From positions 1 to 23,619 of the IMG/VR virus record IMGVR_UViG_3300035698_024328: 23,619 nt of DNA, one strand, 5' to 3'. Under the pieces are notes generated by a model. The model ran no database searches, had not been told where the DNA came from, and was given only the letters and a program-made list of their open reading frames with translations. This stretch comes from a virus. This document shows positions 1 through 7,671 of this stretch, piece by piece. The translations under genes and the position numbers were made by a program. Each line of letters begins with the position of its first letter. The stretch's first letter is position 1.

Positions 1-1405
1 AGGCAGCACTATCTCCCATTCGGACAATAGTGTCATCCCCTGAAGCTGAAATTAAGCTGTGATTATCATGCCTAGTAGTTACCAATTTACCAACAGTCCC
101 ATGAGCATAAGATATAACAGCAACTTCTTCTACTGTTCCTGAAGTTGGGGTTGTACTTGAGAAGTTTCCGCTTGTGGTCATATAAAGAGTGTCACCATCA
201 GACCAAGTTTCCGTAGTCCCTGGAGTTCCTGTCCCATCTGTATCTACTCCTGTTAATTCTCCTGAAACCCTAACAAGGATTGTTTGTCCACTTGTCTTTG
301 TTTCTGCGGCAATCCCTATATAATCATGTTTTGCAGAATTAGTATTATCGCACAAAGAAACCTGTGGGAATTGCCCTGTTGCTCCAGAGATATAAACACA
401 TTGTCCTTTGGCTACATTCTCAGCAGCCTTAGCACTTAATGTTAAAGCAGAAGCAGCAGCAGATCCTACTCCTGTTAAGTTAGAACCATCCCCATACCAA
501 GTTGTAGCATAAGCATCTCCTACAACTGTTAATGGATGCGAGAGAGTAGTCGTCCCAATGCTTAATTGCCCATCTATGGTTAAATTACCAGACATCGTAT
601 CACTCGTATTTAGTACATAGGAATCACTCGCGATAGCATAAAATCCTGATGTAGCATTACTATAATTATCCAGATCATTATCTACCACAAAATTGATAGT
701 ACCATCTCCAGACCCTGCTCCATCAACATAAGTGACTGTGATTAAGGTTTCTGTCCCTCCAAGCATTCCACCTACAAAATCCTCAACCTCTTCTTCTGTT
801 AGAGTTGCTGTAAGGAAATCGCTATTACAAACTAACCCATCCACAGTAGTATAGATACAACCCTTTGTATTAGTTAATGTCCCTGCATTCACACTAAAGG
901 CTGTACCCGTAAGATCAAGCAAAGTTCCAGTTGCTGTATAGGTAGTATCATCATCAGCTTCACAAGCCAAATCATCACCACTAAGATAATAATGATTCCC
1001 TGCCGCACAAGCAGTAGAGAAATTTATATCTGCTTCATCTACTGAATTGTCAGGGATTGTTAATACTCCAGTAACTGTCAGACTTGATATAGTAGTGGCC
1101 GCCAAGGAAGATGTCCCTACCACATTCAAATCTCCTGCTAAATCCAACCCGCCTCCAGTAGTAAAATCAGTAGTAGCAGCACCAATATTCAGAATGAGGT
1201 CATCCCCCATATCTAAATTTCCAGTGGTCACCCCTCCTATTGATATACTGCCAACCAGTAGATCCCAGTCATCTCCGATTGGGCTTAAATCAGTCCCTGT
1301 TAACTTCCAGAAGTTTGGGACCGAAATTCCACCTCCCATCTGAGCGAGAGCCACAGTAGAGGTGAATAAAAGTCCGATTATAATTACTAACAGTGTTTTT
1401 CTCAT
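1..1405 (-). CDS. Secreted fibre-like repeat protein (partial, C-terminus off the window)
   Basis: I translated this by hand from the ATG at 1405 to the left edge: 468 residues with no stop, so it is incomplete at its C-terminus. Residues 1-22 (MRKTLLVIIIGLLFTSTVALAQ) look like a Sec signal peptide: a basic start, a hydrophobic core and an ALA-type cleavage site. The rest is rich in Thr, Ser, Gly, Asp and Asn with short beta-type repeats. A WYGDGSNLTGV stretch lies near residues 302-312; similar GDGSNLTG motifs occur in bacterial and phage fibre or adhesin proteins, often ahead of a C-terminal chaperone or peptidase domain. It starts 4 nt after the stop of the gene before it. It could be a receptor-binding fibre, or a phage-encoded cell-surface protein. 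The signal peptide is odd for a virion protein. The reading frame is certain; the role is inferred. Confidence 0.75.
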   Translation of the reverse strand, partial: MRKTLLVIIIGLLFTSTVALAQMGGGISVPNFWKLTGTDLSPIGDDWDLLVGSISIGGVTTGNLDMGDDLILNIGAATTDFTTGGGLDLAGDLNVVGTSSLAATTISSLTVTGVLTIPDNSVDEADINFSTACAAGNHYYLSGDDLACEADDDTTYTATGTLLDLTGTAFSVNAGTLTNTKGCIYTTVDGLVCNSDFLTATLTEEEVEDFVGGMLGGTETLITVTYVDGAGSGDGTINFVVDNDLDNYSNATSGFYAIASDSYVLNTSDTMSGNLTIDGQLSIGTTTLSHPLTVVGDAYATTWYGDGSNLTGVGSAAASALTLSAKAAENVAKGQCVYISGATGQFPQVSLCDNTNSAKHDYIGIAAETKTSGQTILVRVSGELTGVDTDGTGTPGTTETWSDGDTLYMTTSGNFSSTTPTSGTVEEVAVISYAHGTVGKLVTTRHDNHSLISASGDDTIVRMGDSAA

Positions 1406-1409
1406 ATTC

Positions 1410-1745
1410 TTATGACCAAGCCTCTATCTCCGCGATCTGCGCGGCAGTTGGGCTTTGAAAATAAAGAGTAATTCCACTCAACCAAGCTCCCTCTAGCCAT
1501 TTAGACGTTCCAACAGGGAGAGTAACATAATTTGTCCCCGATTCAGTTGAAACATAGGCTAACTTCAGTGGAGCTGTCCCACTTCGCAATTTAATCAAGA
1601 CCTTTTTTGTCCCAGTTGCTAAAAGCTGGGAGTACTCCGTATCTTTAGTTGCCATCGTCACATTATGCATTGCTGGGACTAAATCTTCTACGAAATAGTT
1701 TGCTAATGCGATAACGGCATCATTGAAATTTAAGATTTTATTCAT
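1410..1745 (-). CDS. Small virion protein candidate (beta-rich)
   Basis: 111 residues, family not recognised with certainty. The N-terminal third (to about residue 30) looks helical. The remainder alternates beta-type segments (KKVLIKLRSGTAPLKLAYVS, then YVTLPVGTSKWLEGAWLSG) and ends in ITLYFQS and an acidic short helix. This layout resembles small beta-sandwich head-decoration or fibre-base proteins that follow phage capsid genes. It lies between the lysine-tailed protein at 1797 and the fibre-like gene at 1405, so a structural role is likely. It has its own AAAGGTCG box 26 nt upstream and an A-rich leader without a Shine-Dalgarno site. There are no cysteines, membrane segments or signal peptide. 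Confidence 0.7.
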   Translation of the reverse strand: MNKILNFNDAVIALANYFVEDLVPAMHNVTMATKDTEYSQLLATGTKKVLIKLRSGTAPLKLAYVSTESGTNYVTLPVGTSKWLEGAWLSGITLYFQSPTAAQIAEIEAWS

Positions 1746-1771
1746 ACTTTTGAATCTTAATTAGTTTAACT

Positions 1772-1779
1772 CGACCTTT
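1772..1779 (-). promoter_or_regulatory. AAAGGTCG leader box, gene at 1410-1745
   Basis: This is an exact AAAGGTCG on the minus strand, 26 nt before the ATG at 1745. It is followed by an AT-rich leader with no Shine-Dalgarno. It is one of eight leader copies in the window; the function is unknown. Confidence 0.55.
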
Positions 1780-1796
1780 TACGACAAAAACCTACC

Positions 1797-2198
1797 CTAA
1801 AAAGCAGGTTTTTCTTTTTTAGTTGACTTCGACTTTGATTTTTTACCTCTCTTTTTGGGGAGACCAGATCCCTCCTCCAACTTCTTACCCTTCCTTTCTT
1901 CCGCATCTTTTTGAGCTTCTGCTTCTTGCCTTTTATCAGATAGGGTCTTGCCTATCTCTACCTTCTCTTCCTCTGCATTCTTTTTAACCTTAATAAAGAC
2001 TGAACCAAAGTTAGGGTGACCCTCTAAAAATTCAACTTCTGCCGGATTGTCTGTTGCATAGACCCCATCTTCAAATTGGATGGAACTTCCCTGTACAACT
2101 ATAACTCTCCCTGCCACCTCTTTAGAGTAGGAGGACTTGTTGACTAATCGTAATCTCAAAACTTTTGAAATATATTGTGTTTCCTTTGTTTTAGACAT
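1797..2198 (-). CDS. Hypothetical head-associated protein with Lys-rich tail
   Basis: 133 residues. Residues 1-70 form a small, mostly beta domain that includes YATDNPAEVEFLEGHPNFG; similar 'threatened by position L-x-x-HP-x-F' segments are familiar in small phage proteins encoded just after the major capsid gene. Residues 75-133 are a highly charged Lys/Glu/Ser tail ending KSKSKSTKKEKPAF, probably disordered and possibly nucleic-acid binding. It is the first gene after the capsid gene, separated from it by a structured 129-nt spacer and an AAAGGTCG box. That placement suggests a capsid accessory or head-completion role. This is inferred from context, not from a named family. Confidence 0.7.
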   Translation of the reverse strand: MSKTKETQYISKVLRLRLVNKSSYSKEVAGRVIVVQGSSIQFEDGVYATDNPAEVEFLEGHPNFGSVFIKVKKNAEEEKVEIGKTLSDKRQEAEAQKDAEERKGKKLEEGSGLPKKRGKKSKSKSTKKEKPAF

Positions 2199-2221
2199 TT
2201 TGTTATCGTTTGATTTTGACT

Positions 2222-2229
2222 CGACCTTT
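2222..2229 (-). promoter_or_regulatory. AAAGGTCG leader box, gene at 1797-2198
   Basis: This is an exact minus-strand AAAGGTCG, 23 nt before the ATG at 2198. Here the box also forms the 3' arm of a hairpin in the spacer RNA, so folding could hide or expose it. Confidence 0.55.
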
Positions 2230-2315
2230 TACTTCTTATCTGTCGGGAAGTAAGGTCGCCACCCCAATAGCCAAGGCAGTAACCTTACTCCCCGCCCTAA
2301 GGTAGGGAGATAAGG
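2222..2315 (-). promoter_or_regulatory. Attenuator-like spacer RNA with four alternating pairing segments
   Basis: Read on the minus strand, the spacer after the capsid gene contains four segments in order: S1 CCTTATCTCCC (2305-2315), S2 GGGGAGTAAGG (2283-2293), S3 CCTTACTTCCC (2245-2255) and S4 GAAGTAAAAGG (2225-2235, extended by TCG). S1 can pair with S2 (one mismatch plus wobbles). S2 can pair with S3 over 11 positions with one G-U. S3 can pair with S4, extended to GAAGTAAGGTCG against CGACCTTTTACTTC with a two-base bulge. So 1:2 plus 3:4 competes with 2:3. No U-run follows, so this is not a simple terminator. It may tune capsid mRNA processing, stability or translation of the next gene. 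Confidence 0.5.
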
Positions 2316-2327
2316 CACAAAGTGTGT

Positions 2328-3542
2328 TTAAAGAGCTGATTTACTCATTTCAGCGTGACGAGCATCATGCTCCATTTGAAGACCGACTTCAGAGATGTAT
2401 TCATCCACTCTTTCATCATCCCCATTTGCTTGGCGGTTAGTCTTAAGCTTAGTATCTCTATTAGATAGATACCGATAAGTCAAGCATTCCATGTCAAGCA
2501 TAAGGCCGTAATTCCCATAAGGAGTCCCTGTTAATAAGGGATGCTTTATAAGATTTACTGTGCCATGAGGAGATTCGTATCTGGTAATGGTCAATCCATA
2601 AGTCTTGTCTTTTGCCAAAACTTCAAGCTTTCCCTTAGCCCAGCCGTTAATCATTGAAATAACAGATGCTGAAGCAAAAAGATACTTTTCGACATTTCCA
2701 TAAGCAAAGGCACTCTCAAGCCAAGTCTCAAACTCAGCTTCAGTGTCAACGTTGGCAGTTGCGTAGACGGTAATCTTGTGCAAAACACCATCCGTTAACC
2801 TGACTGGGTGTGATGTCCCCCTTCCAGTGTCAGCGCTTGAGACGCCAAAGATAAAAGCTCTTTCGATATCAACCACATGTTCGATCCCTTTCTTTCTCCT
2901 CTGATAATCAAGGTCATTCTCCTTGATCAAGGTCTGGGTATTCTTGGCAGTCTCAGTAATCCCGAATGGAGTCCTGAAAATCTGACAATATCCAGTCTTT
3001 ACAACTGGAGTAGTCCCTTTAATGGTCCTTAACCCAACCCCCTCTTCATTGGAGTTACCGATAATCCAAATAGGCTTACTGGAAATATCTCTATCTGTGG
3101 TCTTTCCATCCAGCTCATCACTCATCTCTATTGCTCCTGAACCTGAGGCTCCTGCGAGTGACGTGACTGAGAATCTCCAACTCTCCCCCGCATAAGCTTC
3201 GGGGATAAGGACGATATCTCCTACCTGAAAGTACTCCTGATGGGGCACTGTAATAGCGGGAGTAGCGTCCGGGTCGGTTGAACCTTGTCCACCATCAATC
3301 GTGTCTACCCTTAATCCAAAGGTATCCTCATACCATCTGAATTCTGGGTCAGTAGCCTCCTTTTTCTTCATTGCTTTTCCTTTCTTGGATACAAGATCTT
3401 TCCCTGCATTGGTTAGGATCGCCAGAAGTGGATATCGATTCACATCGAGTAAACCAATAACATCTGACATGTCATACTCTCTCATCCCAGCCACGATTGA
3501 TCCTGTTCCTCTTGTTCCTGTTGCAGGCATAATTTTTGTCAA
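2328..3542 (-). CDS. Major capsid protein, DUF5309/SU10 type
   Basis: 404 residues, in the normal size range for an HK97-fold major capsid protein. The N-terminal region (YDMSDVIGLLDVNRYPLLAI), the central GLRTIKGTTPVVKTGYCQIF RTPFGITETA stretch and the C-terminal region (LDMECLTYRYLSNRDTK, then EVGLQMEHDARHAEMSK) are the pattern I know from DUF5309 capsid proteins related to phage SU10. The protein assembles the icosahedral shell around the scaffold. Its gene lies directly after the scaffold gene, as expected. The start at 3542 has an A-rich leader and no Shine-Dalgarno site. A 112-nt untranslated leader with hairpins precedes it, fitting a separately controlled, highly expressed gene. Confidence 0.9.
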   Translation of the reverse strand: MTKIMPATGTRGTGSIVAGMREYDMSDVIGLLDVNRYPLLAILTNAGKDLVSKKGKAMKKKEATDPEFRWYEDTFGLRVDTIDGGQGSTDPDATPAITVPHQEYFQVGDIVLIPEAYAGESWRFSVTSLAGASGSGAIEMSDELDGKTTDRDISSKPIWIIGNSNEEGVGLRTIKGTTPVVKTGYCQIFRTPFGITETAKNTQTLIKENDLDYQRRKKGIEHVVDIERAFIFGVSSADTGRGTSHPVRLTDGVLHKITVYATANVDTEAEFETWLESAFAYGNVEKYLFASASVISMINGWAKGKLEVLAKDKTYGLTITRYESPHGTVNLIKHPLLTGTPYGNYGLMLDMECLTYRYLSNRDTKLKTNRQANGDDERVDEYISEVGLQMEHDARHAEMSKSAL

Positions 3543-3654
3543 TTACATTGATTATGTGAGAAGCTCGACTATTCTTCCCAGGGCGATTTGGATTATCGGG
3601 AGTTACCCTTTCGGACTCTCGGTCGGGGGTGCTTCCTCCCCCAATTTGATATTA
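3543..3654 (-). promoter_or_regulatory. Structured 5' leader of the capsid gene
   Basis: This is the spacer between the scaffold and capsid genes. On the minus-strand transcript it holds a GGGGG/CCCCC hairpin with an 8-nt loop (3625-3629 with 3638-3642). A shorter GGG/CCC hairpin (AGGGTAACTCCC) follows, and then an unstructured A-rich stretch runs to the ATG. A variant of the leader box (AGTCGAG) is present, but AAAGGTCG is not. Stable 5' hairpins are common on abundant capsid mRNAs and may protect the transcript end. No other gene fits here. Confidence 0.4.
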
Positions 3655-3682
3655 TTATAATCCGCCTAATAGGCCTACTGAA
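3654..3682 (-). promoter_or_regulatory. Possible capsid-gene promoter
   Basis: The minus strand has a perfect TATAAT (3654-3659), 17 nt downstream of TTCAGT (3677-3682), which matches TTGACA at three of six positions. It overlaps the end of the scaffold gene and would start transcription near 3647, giving the capsid mRNA a leader of about 105 nt. The -35 is weak, so this is tentative. Confidence 0.3.
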
Positions 3683-4491
3683 CCTCTTAACATTTTTTCC
3701 TTCATTTTTTGCTCTTCTGTACCCTTTCCCTTACCTCCTCCTGGTGCAGCTCCTGTTTCTACTTGCGCTTGGGCATTCTTAAGCCTTGCCTCTTCCGTAT
3801 CTTCACTCTTTCCTTCTCCCTTGAAGGCATCAACCTGCGTACATGCCTCTTTTAATTCTATCTTTTTCCCCTTGGAACTTGCCGATTCTATGATTGCAAG
3901 AACTAAACTCCGATAGGCTTTACCCACGTCTGTTTTGTCTTTAAGAAGTGGATGGTTTTTCCTAGCTTCCTCTATATCCTTTGTTACCTCAATCCTGACT
4001 TTCGCACTGTCCGCTACCACCTTCTCTGCTACTCCCTTTGATACATTCTTCGCCTTCTCCTCTGCTTTCTCATCTATCCTTTTGTCCACCCATCCTGCAA
4101 ACTTCTTCGGGGTCATCTTTTCAAAATCAATTTCTTTGTCCTTTTTCTCTTCCTCTTTTTTATCTTCCTCCTTTTTATCCTTCTCTGCTTTGTCTTCCTT
4201 TTCCTTTGATTTCTTTTCCTCTAAAGCTTTAGCATCTTTCTCATACTTTTTAATCTTCTCTGTATCCTTGCTCTTTAGCTTTTCTAATTCAGTGTAAGAC
4301 TTTGCTATATCCTCTGGACTTTTATCCTTAAACTTGTCGGGCATTTTGAATTTTTCGCCCCCCTCCTCTATCTCCTCGGTCTCCGGCTCTTCTATTGCTC
4401 CAGGTTCTTCCTCAGGTTCTTCTTCAGGGTCCTCATCCGGTTCCTCAGGAGTATCAAGTTGGGATTTGAGTTCGTCTGTGTTCTCCGACAT
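3655..4491 (-). CDS. Capsid scaffolding protein
   Basis: 278 residues, extremely charged. The N-terminus is very acidic (DEDPEEEPEEEP). It is followed by KFKMPDKFKDKSPEDIAKSY TELEKLK (about residues 47-73), a segment typical of phage scaffold proteins, and then by a long Lys/Glu coiled coil to about residue 120. The C-terminal part has a helical domain and a Gly/Lys-rich end (GSVGLLGGL). Scaffolds guide capsid assembly and then leave the head. The position just upstream of the capsid gene supports this. No protease catalytic motif is visible, so I do not call a fused prohead protease. The start has an AAAGGTCG box 28 nt upstream. Confidence 0.8.
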   Translation of the reverse strand: MSENTDELKSQLDTPEEPDEDPEEEPEEEPGAIEEPETEEIEEGGEKFKMPDKFKDKSPEDIAKSYTELEKLKSKDTEKIKKYEKDAKALEEKKSKEKEDKAEKDKKEEDKKEEEKKDKEIDFEKMTPKKFAGWVDKRIDEKAEEKAKNVSKGVAEKVVADSAKVRIEVTKDIEEARKNHPLLKDKTDVGKAYRSLVLAIIESASSKGKKIELKEACTQVDAFKGEGKSEDTEEARLKNAQAQVETGAAPGGGKGKGTEEQKMKEKMLRGSVGLLGGL

Positions 4492-4519
4492 GATGATTTG
4501 TTGTTTTATGTTTAGTAAA

Positions 4520-4527
4520 CGACCTTT
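4520..4527 (-). promoter_or_regulatory. AAAGGTCG leader box, scaffold gene
   Basis: This is an exact minus-strand AAAGGTCG, 28 nt before the scaffold ATG at 4491, with an A-rich leader between. It overlaps the last codon of the preceding gene by one base. Confidence 0.55.
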
Positions 4528-4739
4528 TAATCTAACTGTGTTCTAAACTCTTTTGACTTTGTAATGCTTGATTTACAGATAGCTATGGCTGCCTCCTTTT
4601 TCGTTCTCCCCTTTTGAGGTTTAAACTTGGGATCAGCCATCATACCATTGACACACTTTTCTATCTGAGCATCTACTTTCTGCCCAACCTTAGTCTTTTG
4701 TTCCCACTCTTTAGTTTTACCTTTTACTCCGTAGGGCAT
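4527..4739 (-). CDS. Hypothetical small head-module protein
   Basis: 70 residues, basic, with two cysteines. The segment TKKEAAIAICKSSITKS resembles a short motif (K-x-A-x-A-I-A-x-C) that I have seen at the C-terminus of several small phage head-region proteins, but I cannot name a domain. The N-terminal MPYGVKGKTKEWEQKTKV is hydrophilic. It lies between portal and scaffold in an ordered head operon, so a head-associated or assembly role is possible. The leader is A-rich without a Shine-Dalgarno site. Confidence 0.65.
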   Translation of the reverse strand: MPYGVKGKTKEWEQKTKVGQKVDAQIEKCVNGMMADPKFKPQKGRTKKEAAIAICKSSITKSKEFRTQLD

Positions 4740-4743
4740 AATT

Positions 4744-5016
4744 TTATCTTAATTTATCTTCTGCTATTGTTTTGGCTGTTAAAAACTCTTGAACAAACCC
4801 TAAAACCTTCTCATAAGCATTAAGGTTTGACCGATGTTCTAAATACTCTGCTGCTATTTCTTGAAGCATTCTCTTCTCTATCGAGAATTTTCTAATCTCT
4901 TCATTCTCGTCCTTAATCTCCTGCCTGATTTTCTTCTCCAAAATCTGCCAACCCTCAGTTGCCACCATCTCCTTTATCATTCTCCCCTGAGATAATTGTT
5001 CTTCATAATCCCTCAT
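4744..5016 (-). CDS. Hypothetical coiled-coil protein of the head operon
   Basis: 90 residues, predicted almost all helical, with heptad-like Leu/Ile spacing in two helices (about 15-55 and 60-85). Small helical proteins of this kind, with an EGW near the start of the first long helix, are common between portal and scaffold genes in tailed phages; their function is not known to me. Its ATG overlaps the TGA of the preceding gene (ATGA, 5013-5016), so the two are probably translationally coupled. Confidence 0.7.
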   Translation of the reverse strand: MRDYEEQLSQGRMIKEMVATEGWQILEKKIRQEIKDENEEIRKFSIEKRMLQEIAAEYLEHRSNLNAYEKVLGFVQEFLTAKTIAEDKLR

Positions 5017-5300
5017 GCTTCCATTGTATCTTCAATTTCTATCTTTTCCGTCTCAAGCCCACCCAAATTCAACTGTCCTGCTTGGATCTTTTGGAGAACC
5101 TCTACCAAATCTCCTAATGCCTTGTCAAAGCCCACAGTTTTCTCTCCTTCTCTTTGTTCAAATCTCCCTACATAAGCGTCCCTAGCCGCACTTACAGCAC
5201 TTGAGACCTTATCCCACTTTCTATTCTTATTCTCTCTAGACTGATCTTTCTTAAATTTAGCTAAGACAATGTTCCCTTTTGATTGTTTTTCTTTAGACAT
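5013..5300 (-). CDS. Hypothetical protein of the head operon
   Basis: 95 residues. The N-terminus is basic (MSKEKQSKGNIVLAKFKKDQ), the middle helical, and the C-terminus acidic (EIEDTMEA). No family recognised. It sits 12 nt after the gene at 5313 and overlaps the next gene by 4 nt, so it is part of one tight transcription unit. The strong basic-to-acidic polarity is compatible with an assembly chaperone, but that is only a guess. Confidence 0.65.
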   Translation of the reverse strand: MSKEKQSKGNIVLAKFKKDQSRENKNRKWDKVSSAVSAARDAYVGRFEQREGEKTVGFDKALGDLVEVLQKIQAGQLNLGGLETEKIEIEDTMEA

Positions 5301-5312
5301 AATTTTAAACGC

Positions 5313-5744
5313 TTAACTATTGTCTATATCGTCTGCACTTAATCTTGGGAATGGCTTTTGGGCATTCCATAGAATGAAAGCACCAAAGCACTCCACTGTT
5401 GGAGTTGTCCCCGCAGTCGTAGTTACTACCATTCTGAGATACCTTTTAGTCCTTTTAATCTCCTCGGTATAACTGTGGTCTTGGACTACTGTTATCTCGG
5501 CTCCTCCATCTGCTACAGTAGCTGTACCAAAACCAGAATCATCATCTTCTTCGATCTTTACCTTTACCGAAGATGGGGCACCCGTAATATTCCCGATTTC
5601 TATTAAAGCCAAAGCTGTATCAAAGGTCTCACTCTCTGCGACTTTGGTATCGACAGCGTCTCCATCCAAAGATCCCGTAGAAGGAATTGTCTGGATTTCA
5701 ATGCTGACTGCTTTTGAAAAATTGTTCTTCATTAATTGAGGCAT
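5313..5744 (-). CDS. Beta-sandwich virion protein candidate
   Basis: 143 residues. Beta strands dominate: SSVKVKIEEDDDSGFGTA, then TEEIKRTKRYLRMVVTTTAG, then VECFGAFILWNAQKPFPR. The pattern 'RYLRMVVTT..GTTPTVE..GAFIL' is one I associate with small phage structural proteins (head decoration, or connector-like) encoded near portal and capsid genes. There are no catalytic motifs. It follows portal directly, and its own AAAGGTCG box overlaps the portal stop codon. The family assignment is weak; the coding call is strong. Confidence 0.7.
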   Translation of the reverse strand: MPQLMKNNFSKAVSIEIQTIPSTGSLDGDAVDTKVAESETFDTALALIEIGNITGAPSSVKVKIEEDDDSGFGTATVADGGAEITVVQDHSYTEEIKRTKRYLRMVVTTTAGTTPTVECFGAFILWNAQKPFPRLSADDIDNS

Positions 5745-5768
5745 TTTTTTGTGATGTTAAATAATTTG

Positions 5769-5776
5769 CGACCTTT
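5769..5776 (-). promoter_or_regulatory. AAAGGTCG leader box, gene at 5313-5744
   Basis: This is an exact minus-strand AAAGGTCG, 24 nt before the ATG at 5744. It overlaps the portal stop codon by two bases, so the signal has been squeezed into coding sequence. Confidence 0.5.
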
Positions 5777-7652
5777 ATCCCATAAGTCTCTTTAATAAAG
5801 GAATCCTCTGCTTCATCTCCTGTACAGGGGCTTTAATAGGTGCTTGAACCGGAGCAGGCTGAACTTTCTCTACCTGAACCTTCTCCTCTTCCCCAAGTAT
5901 CAAGTCCTCATATTGTTCCTTACCGAATTCCTCTAAAATCATTTTCTGCAAAGTTCTCTTCTTGGTCATCCATTGCTGGACTGCCTCAACGTTATTCTCG
6001 TCAGGCTTATCCTCTCCCACAAATGTTTTATAAAGTATCATTATGTCCTCCTGCCTCTGTCGTGGGGTTCTTTCCACTTTGGGTTCAATCTCTATCTTTG
6101 CATCCACCTCTACCGCCCTATCTTCCATCTTAAAATCCTTGAACTCTATTTCATCCCCCACTAACCGATATGTCTTATCTTCAGTCAAAAATTCCTCATT
6201 AAGTCCGATCAAGTTATTCACTAATCGAGACATAGAAATCTCAAACTGTTGGACTATTAAGCTAAACCGGATATTGCTCTGCATCAGCAATAGTTCAACC
6301 TTGCTCTTCGCCTCCTGCTTAGATTTTGGCATTCCCATCGCATACTCTGAAATTGCTAATGTCTCTTGAATCTCTCTTTTAAGGAGTGCATCTTTCTTTT
6401 CCCAATCCCCAGTCATAGCAGTAGGCCTCTCAGTTACCACATCGTCTGCTCTCTCCATTTCCCAAACTGCCCCTGGCTTATTCACAATGTCATCAGCAGT
6501 TAGATGCGCACCCTTCCTAACTTTCTTCACAGGGTCAAGATTGAATACTATGTCATCCATAGCCTGATTCCTGGAATCTGCCAACTCATGAATGGTAGTC
6601 TCTACTGGTTCAATGTGTCCGATTGACCATAACTCCCATAGCACTTCATGGTCAGAAAGGCAGATGAACATCCTGCCATCGTTTACCTCTTTATATGGGT
6701 TATCCACCTCCCTAATTTTTACTTTTCTGTTAGCTATTACTATGATCTTGTCTTCCTCATGATCCCAAATCTGCAATAACTCCACCTTCTTGTCCTTATC
6801 TTTATCCTCGGTCTTCTCTCCCTCTTCCTTAGTCACGCTGGTCCCAGTGATTTGGCCCATCTTTTTGGTATTAATCTCATACCTCTCTTTACGTGGATCT
6901 TCATGACTTTCATTCTCAACACACTCTAAATTTTCATAGATACTCCCTAACACTTCCTCATTCTCTCCCTTCTCTTTCTTCTCTTTCTTCTCTCCTTCCT
7001 CATCCCCCTCCTCGGTCTTCTCGGTCTTCTCGGTCTTCTTTTTCTTCTTACCCAAGAATAACTTCTCCCTCTCCTTCTCCTCCTTTTCTATCCGTTCTAT
7101 AGTCTTGAATGATTGAGTGATCTCCCACTTACTGTCTTTTTGGAGGTCAGTCGCCTCGGGGTCAGGATAGAATAACCACAAATCTTGAAGGCTAAGGAAT
7201 GGCTCCCCCTCTCCCTCCTCTCCCGGTTGCCAAGACAATTGGAGAACTCCATCTCCGAAGATTAATGCTGAGTTAACCCACTCTTTCTTTAAATTCGTAA
7301 AACCCATCATGTCTAGATCGTATTTGACTAAATCATCCCAAGCTTCCAATGACTTGGACTTTACCCCCTTTTTGAATCGAGGGAGAATCCGAACGTTTAT
7401 TTTAGATGCAACTAATCTTGGTTTTACTGTCTCTACAATCTCAAAAGCAATAGGTGGCATCAGATTGGTATTATAAGCATAATTTGACTTCTCTCTGTAA
7501 GCACGATAGAGATAGTGCATCCTTAACCACTTCTCTTGATATGGAGTGCGGAAGTCGTCTGCTTTCTTAAACCGCTTCTTCCACTTGTCTATCTCCTTTG
7601 TGTCCTCCGGAGAAGGATGATATTCCACTGTTTCTCTTTTATCGTCTGACAT
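5775..7652 (-). CDS. Portal protein
   Basis: 625 residues from the ATG at 7652. I prefer this start because it has the same A-rich leader as its neighbours; an in-frame ATG at 7700 would add 16 residues and overlap terL. Early parts match large portal proteins of podo- and siphophages: helical N-terminus, then LMPPIAFEIVETVKPRLVAS, then SALIFGDGVLQLSWQPGE, then FYPDPEATDL. Later it has DDIVFNLDPVKKVRKGAHL and a long helical crown. Twelve copies would form the DNA channel and dock the terminase. A charged low-complexity insertion (about residues 190-235 and again near 280-295 of this start) built on 9-bp tandem repeats is unusual for a portal. The gene follows terL directly. Confidence 0.85.
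   Translation of the reverse strand: MSDDKRETVEYHPSPEDTKEIDKWKKRFKKADDFRTPYQEKWLRMHYLYRAYREKSNYAYNTNLMPPIAFEIVETVKPRLVASKINVRILPRFKKGVKSKSLEAWDDLVKYDLDMMGFTNLKKEWVNSALIFGDGVLQLSWQPGEEGEGEPFLSLQDLWLFYPDPEATDLQKDSKWEITQSFKTIERIEKEEKEREKLFLGKKKKKTEKTEKTEEGDEEGEKKEKKEKGENEEVLGSIYENLECVENESHEDPRKERYEINTKKMGQITGTSVTKEEGEKTEDKDKDKKVELLQIWDHEEDKIIVIANRKVKIREVDNPYKEVNDGRMFICLSDHEVLWELWSIGHIEPVETTIHELADSRNQAMDDIVFNLDPVKKVRKGAHLTADDIVNKPGAVWEMERADDVVTERPTAMTGDWEKKDALLKREIQETLAISEYAMGMPKSKQEAKSKVELLLMQSNIRFSLIVQQFEISMSRLVNNLIGLNEEFLTEDKTYRLVGDEIEFKDFKMEDRAVEVDAKIEIEPKVERTPRQRQEDIMILYKTFVGEDKPDENNVEAVQQWMTKKRTLQKMILEEFGKEQYEDLILGEEEKVQVEKVQPAPVQAPIKAPVQEMKQRIPLLKRLMG
7012..7038 (-). repeat. 9-bp tandem repeat inside portal gene
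   Basis: Three exact copies of TCGGTCTTC (plus-strand reading) encode Glu-Lys-Thr repeats. A similar 9-bp TTCTCTTTC repeat lies at about 6970-6990. The units are multiples of three, so changes in copy number would keep the frame. Confidence 0.7.
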
Positions 7653-7671
7653 AATCTTTTTGTAAATAAAT

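Noticed and set aside
1047-1343. Rightward ORF inside the fibre-like gene
   Set aside because: Pro/Ser/Ile-rich shadow of the leftward secreted protein; no start signal.
3537-3542. TTGACA just before the capsid ATG as a -35 box
   Set aside because: It would place the -10 inside the coding region; the sequence is part of the A-rich leader.
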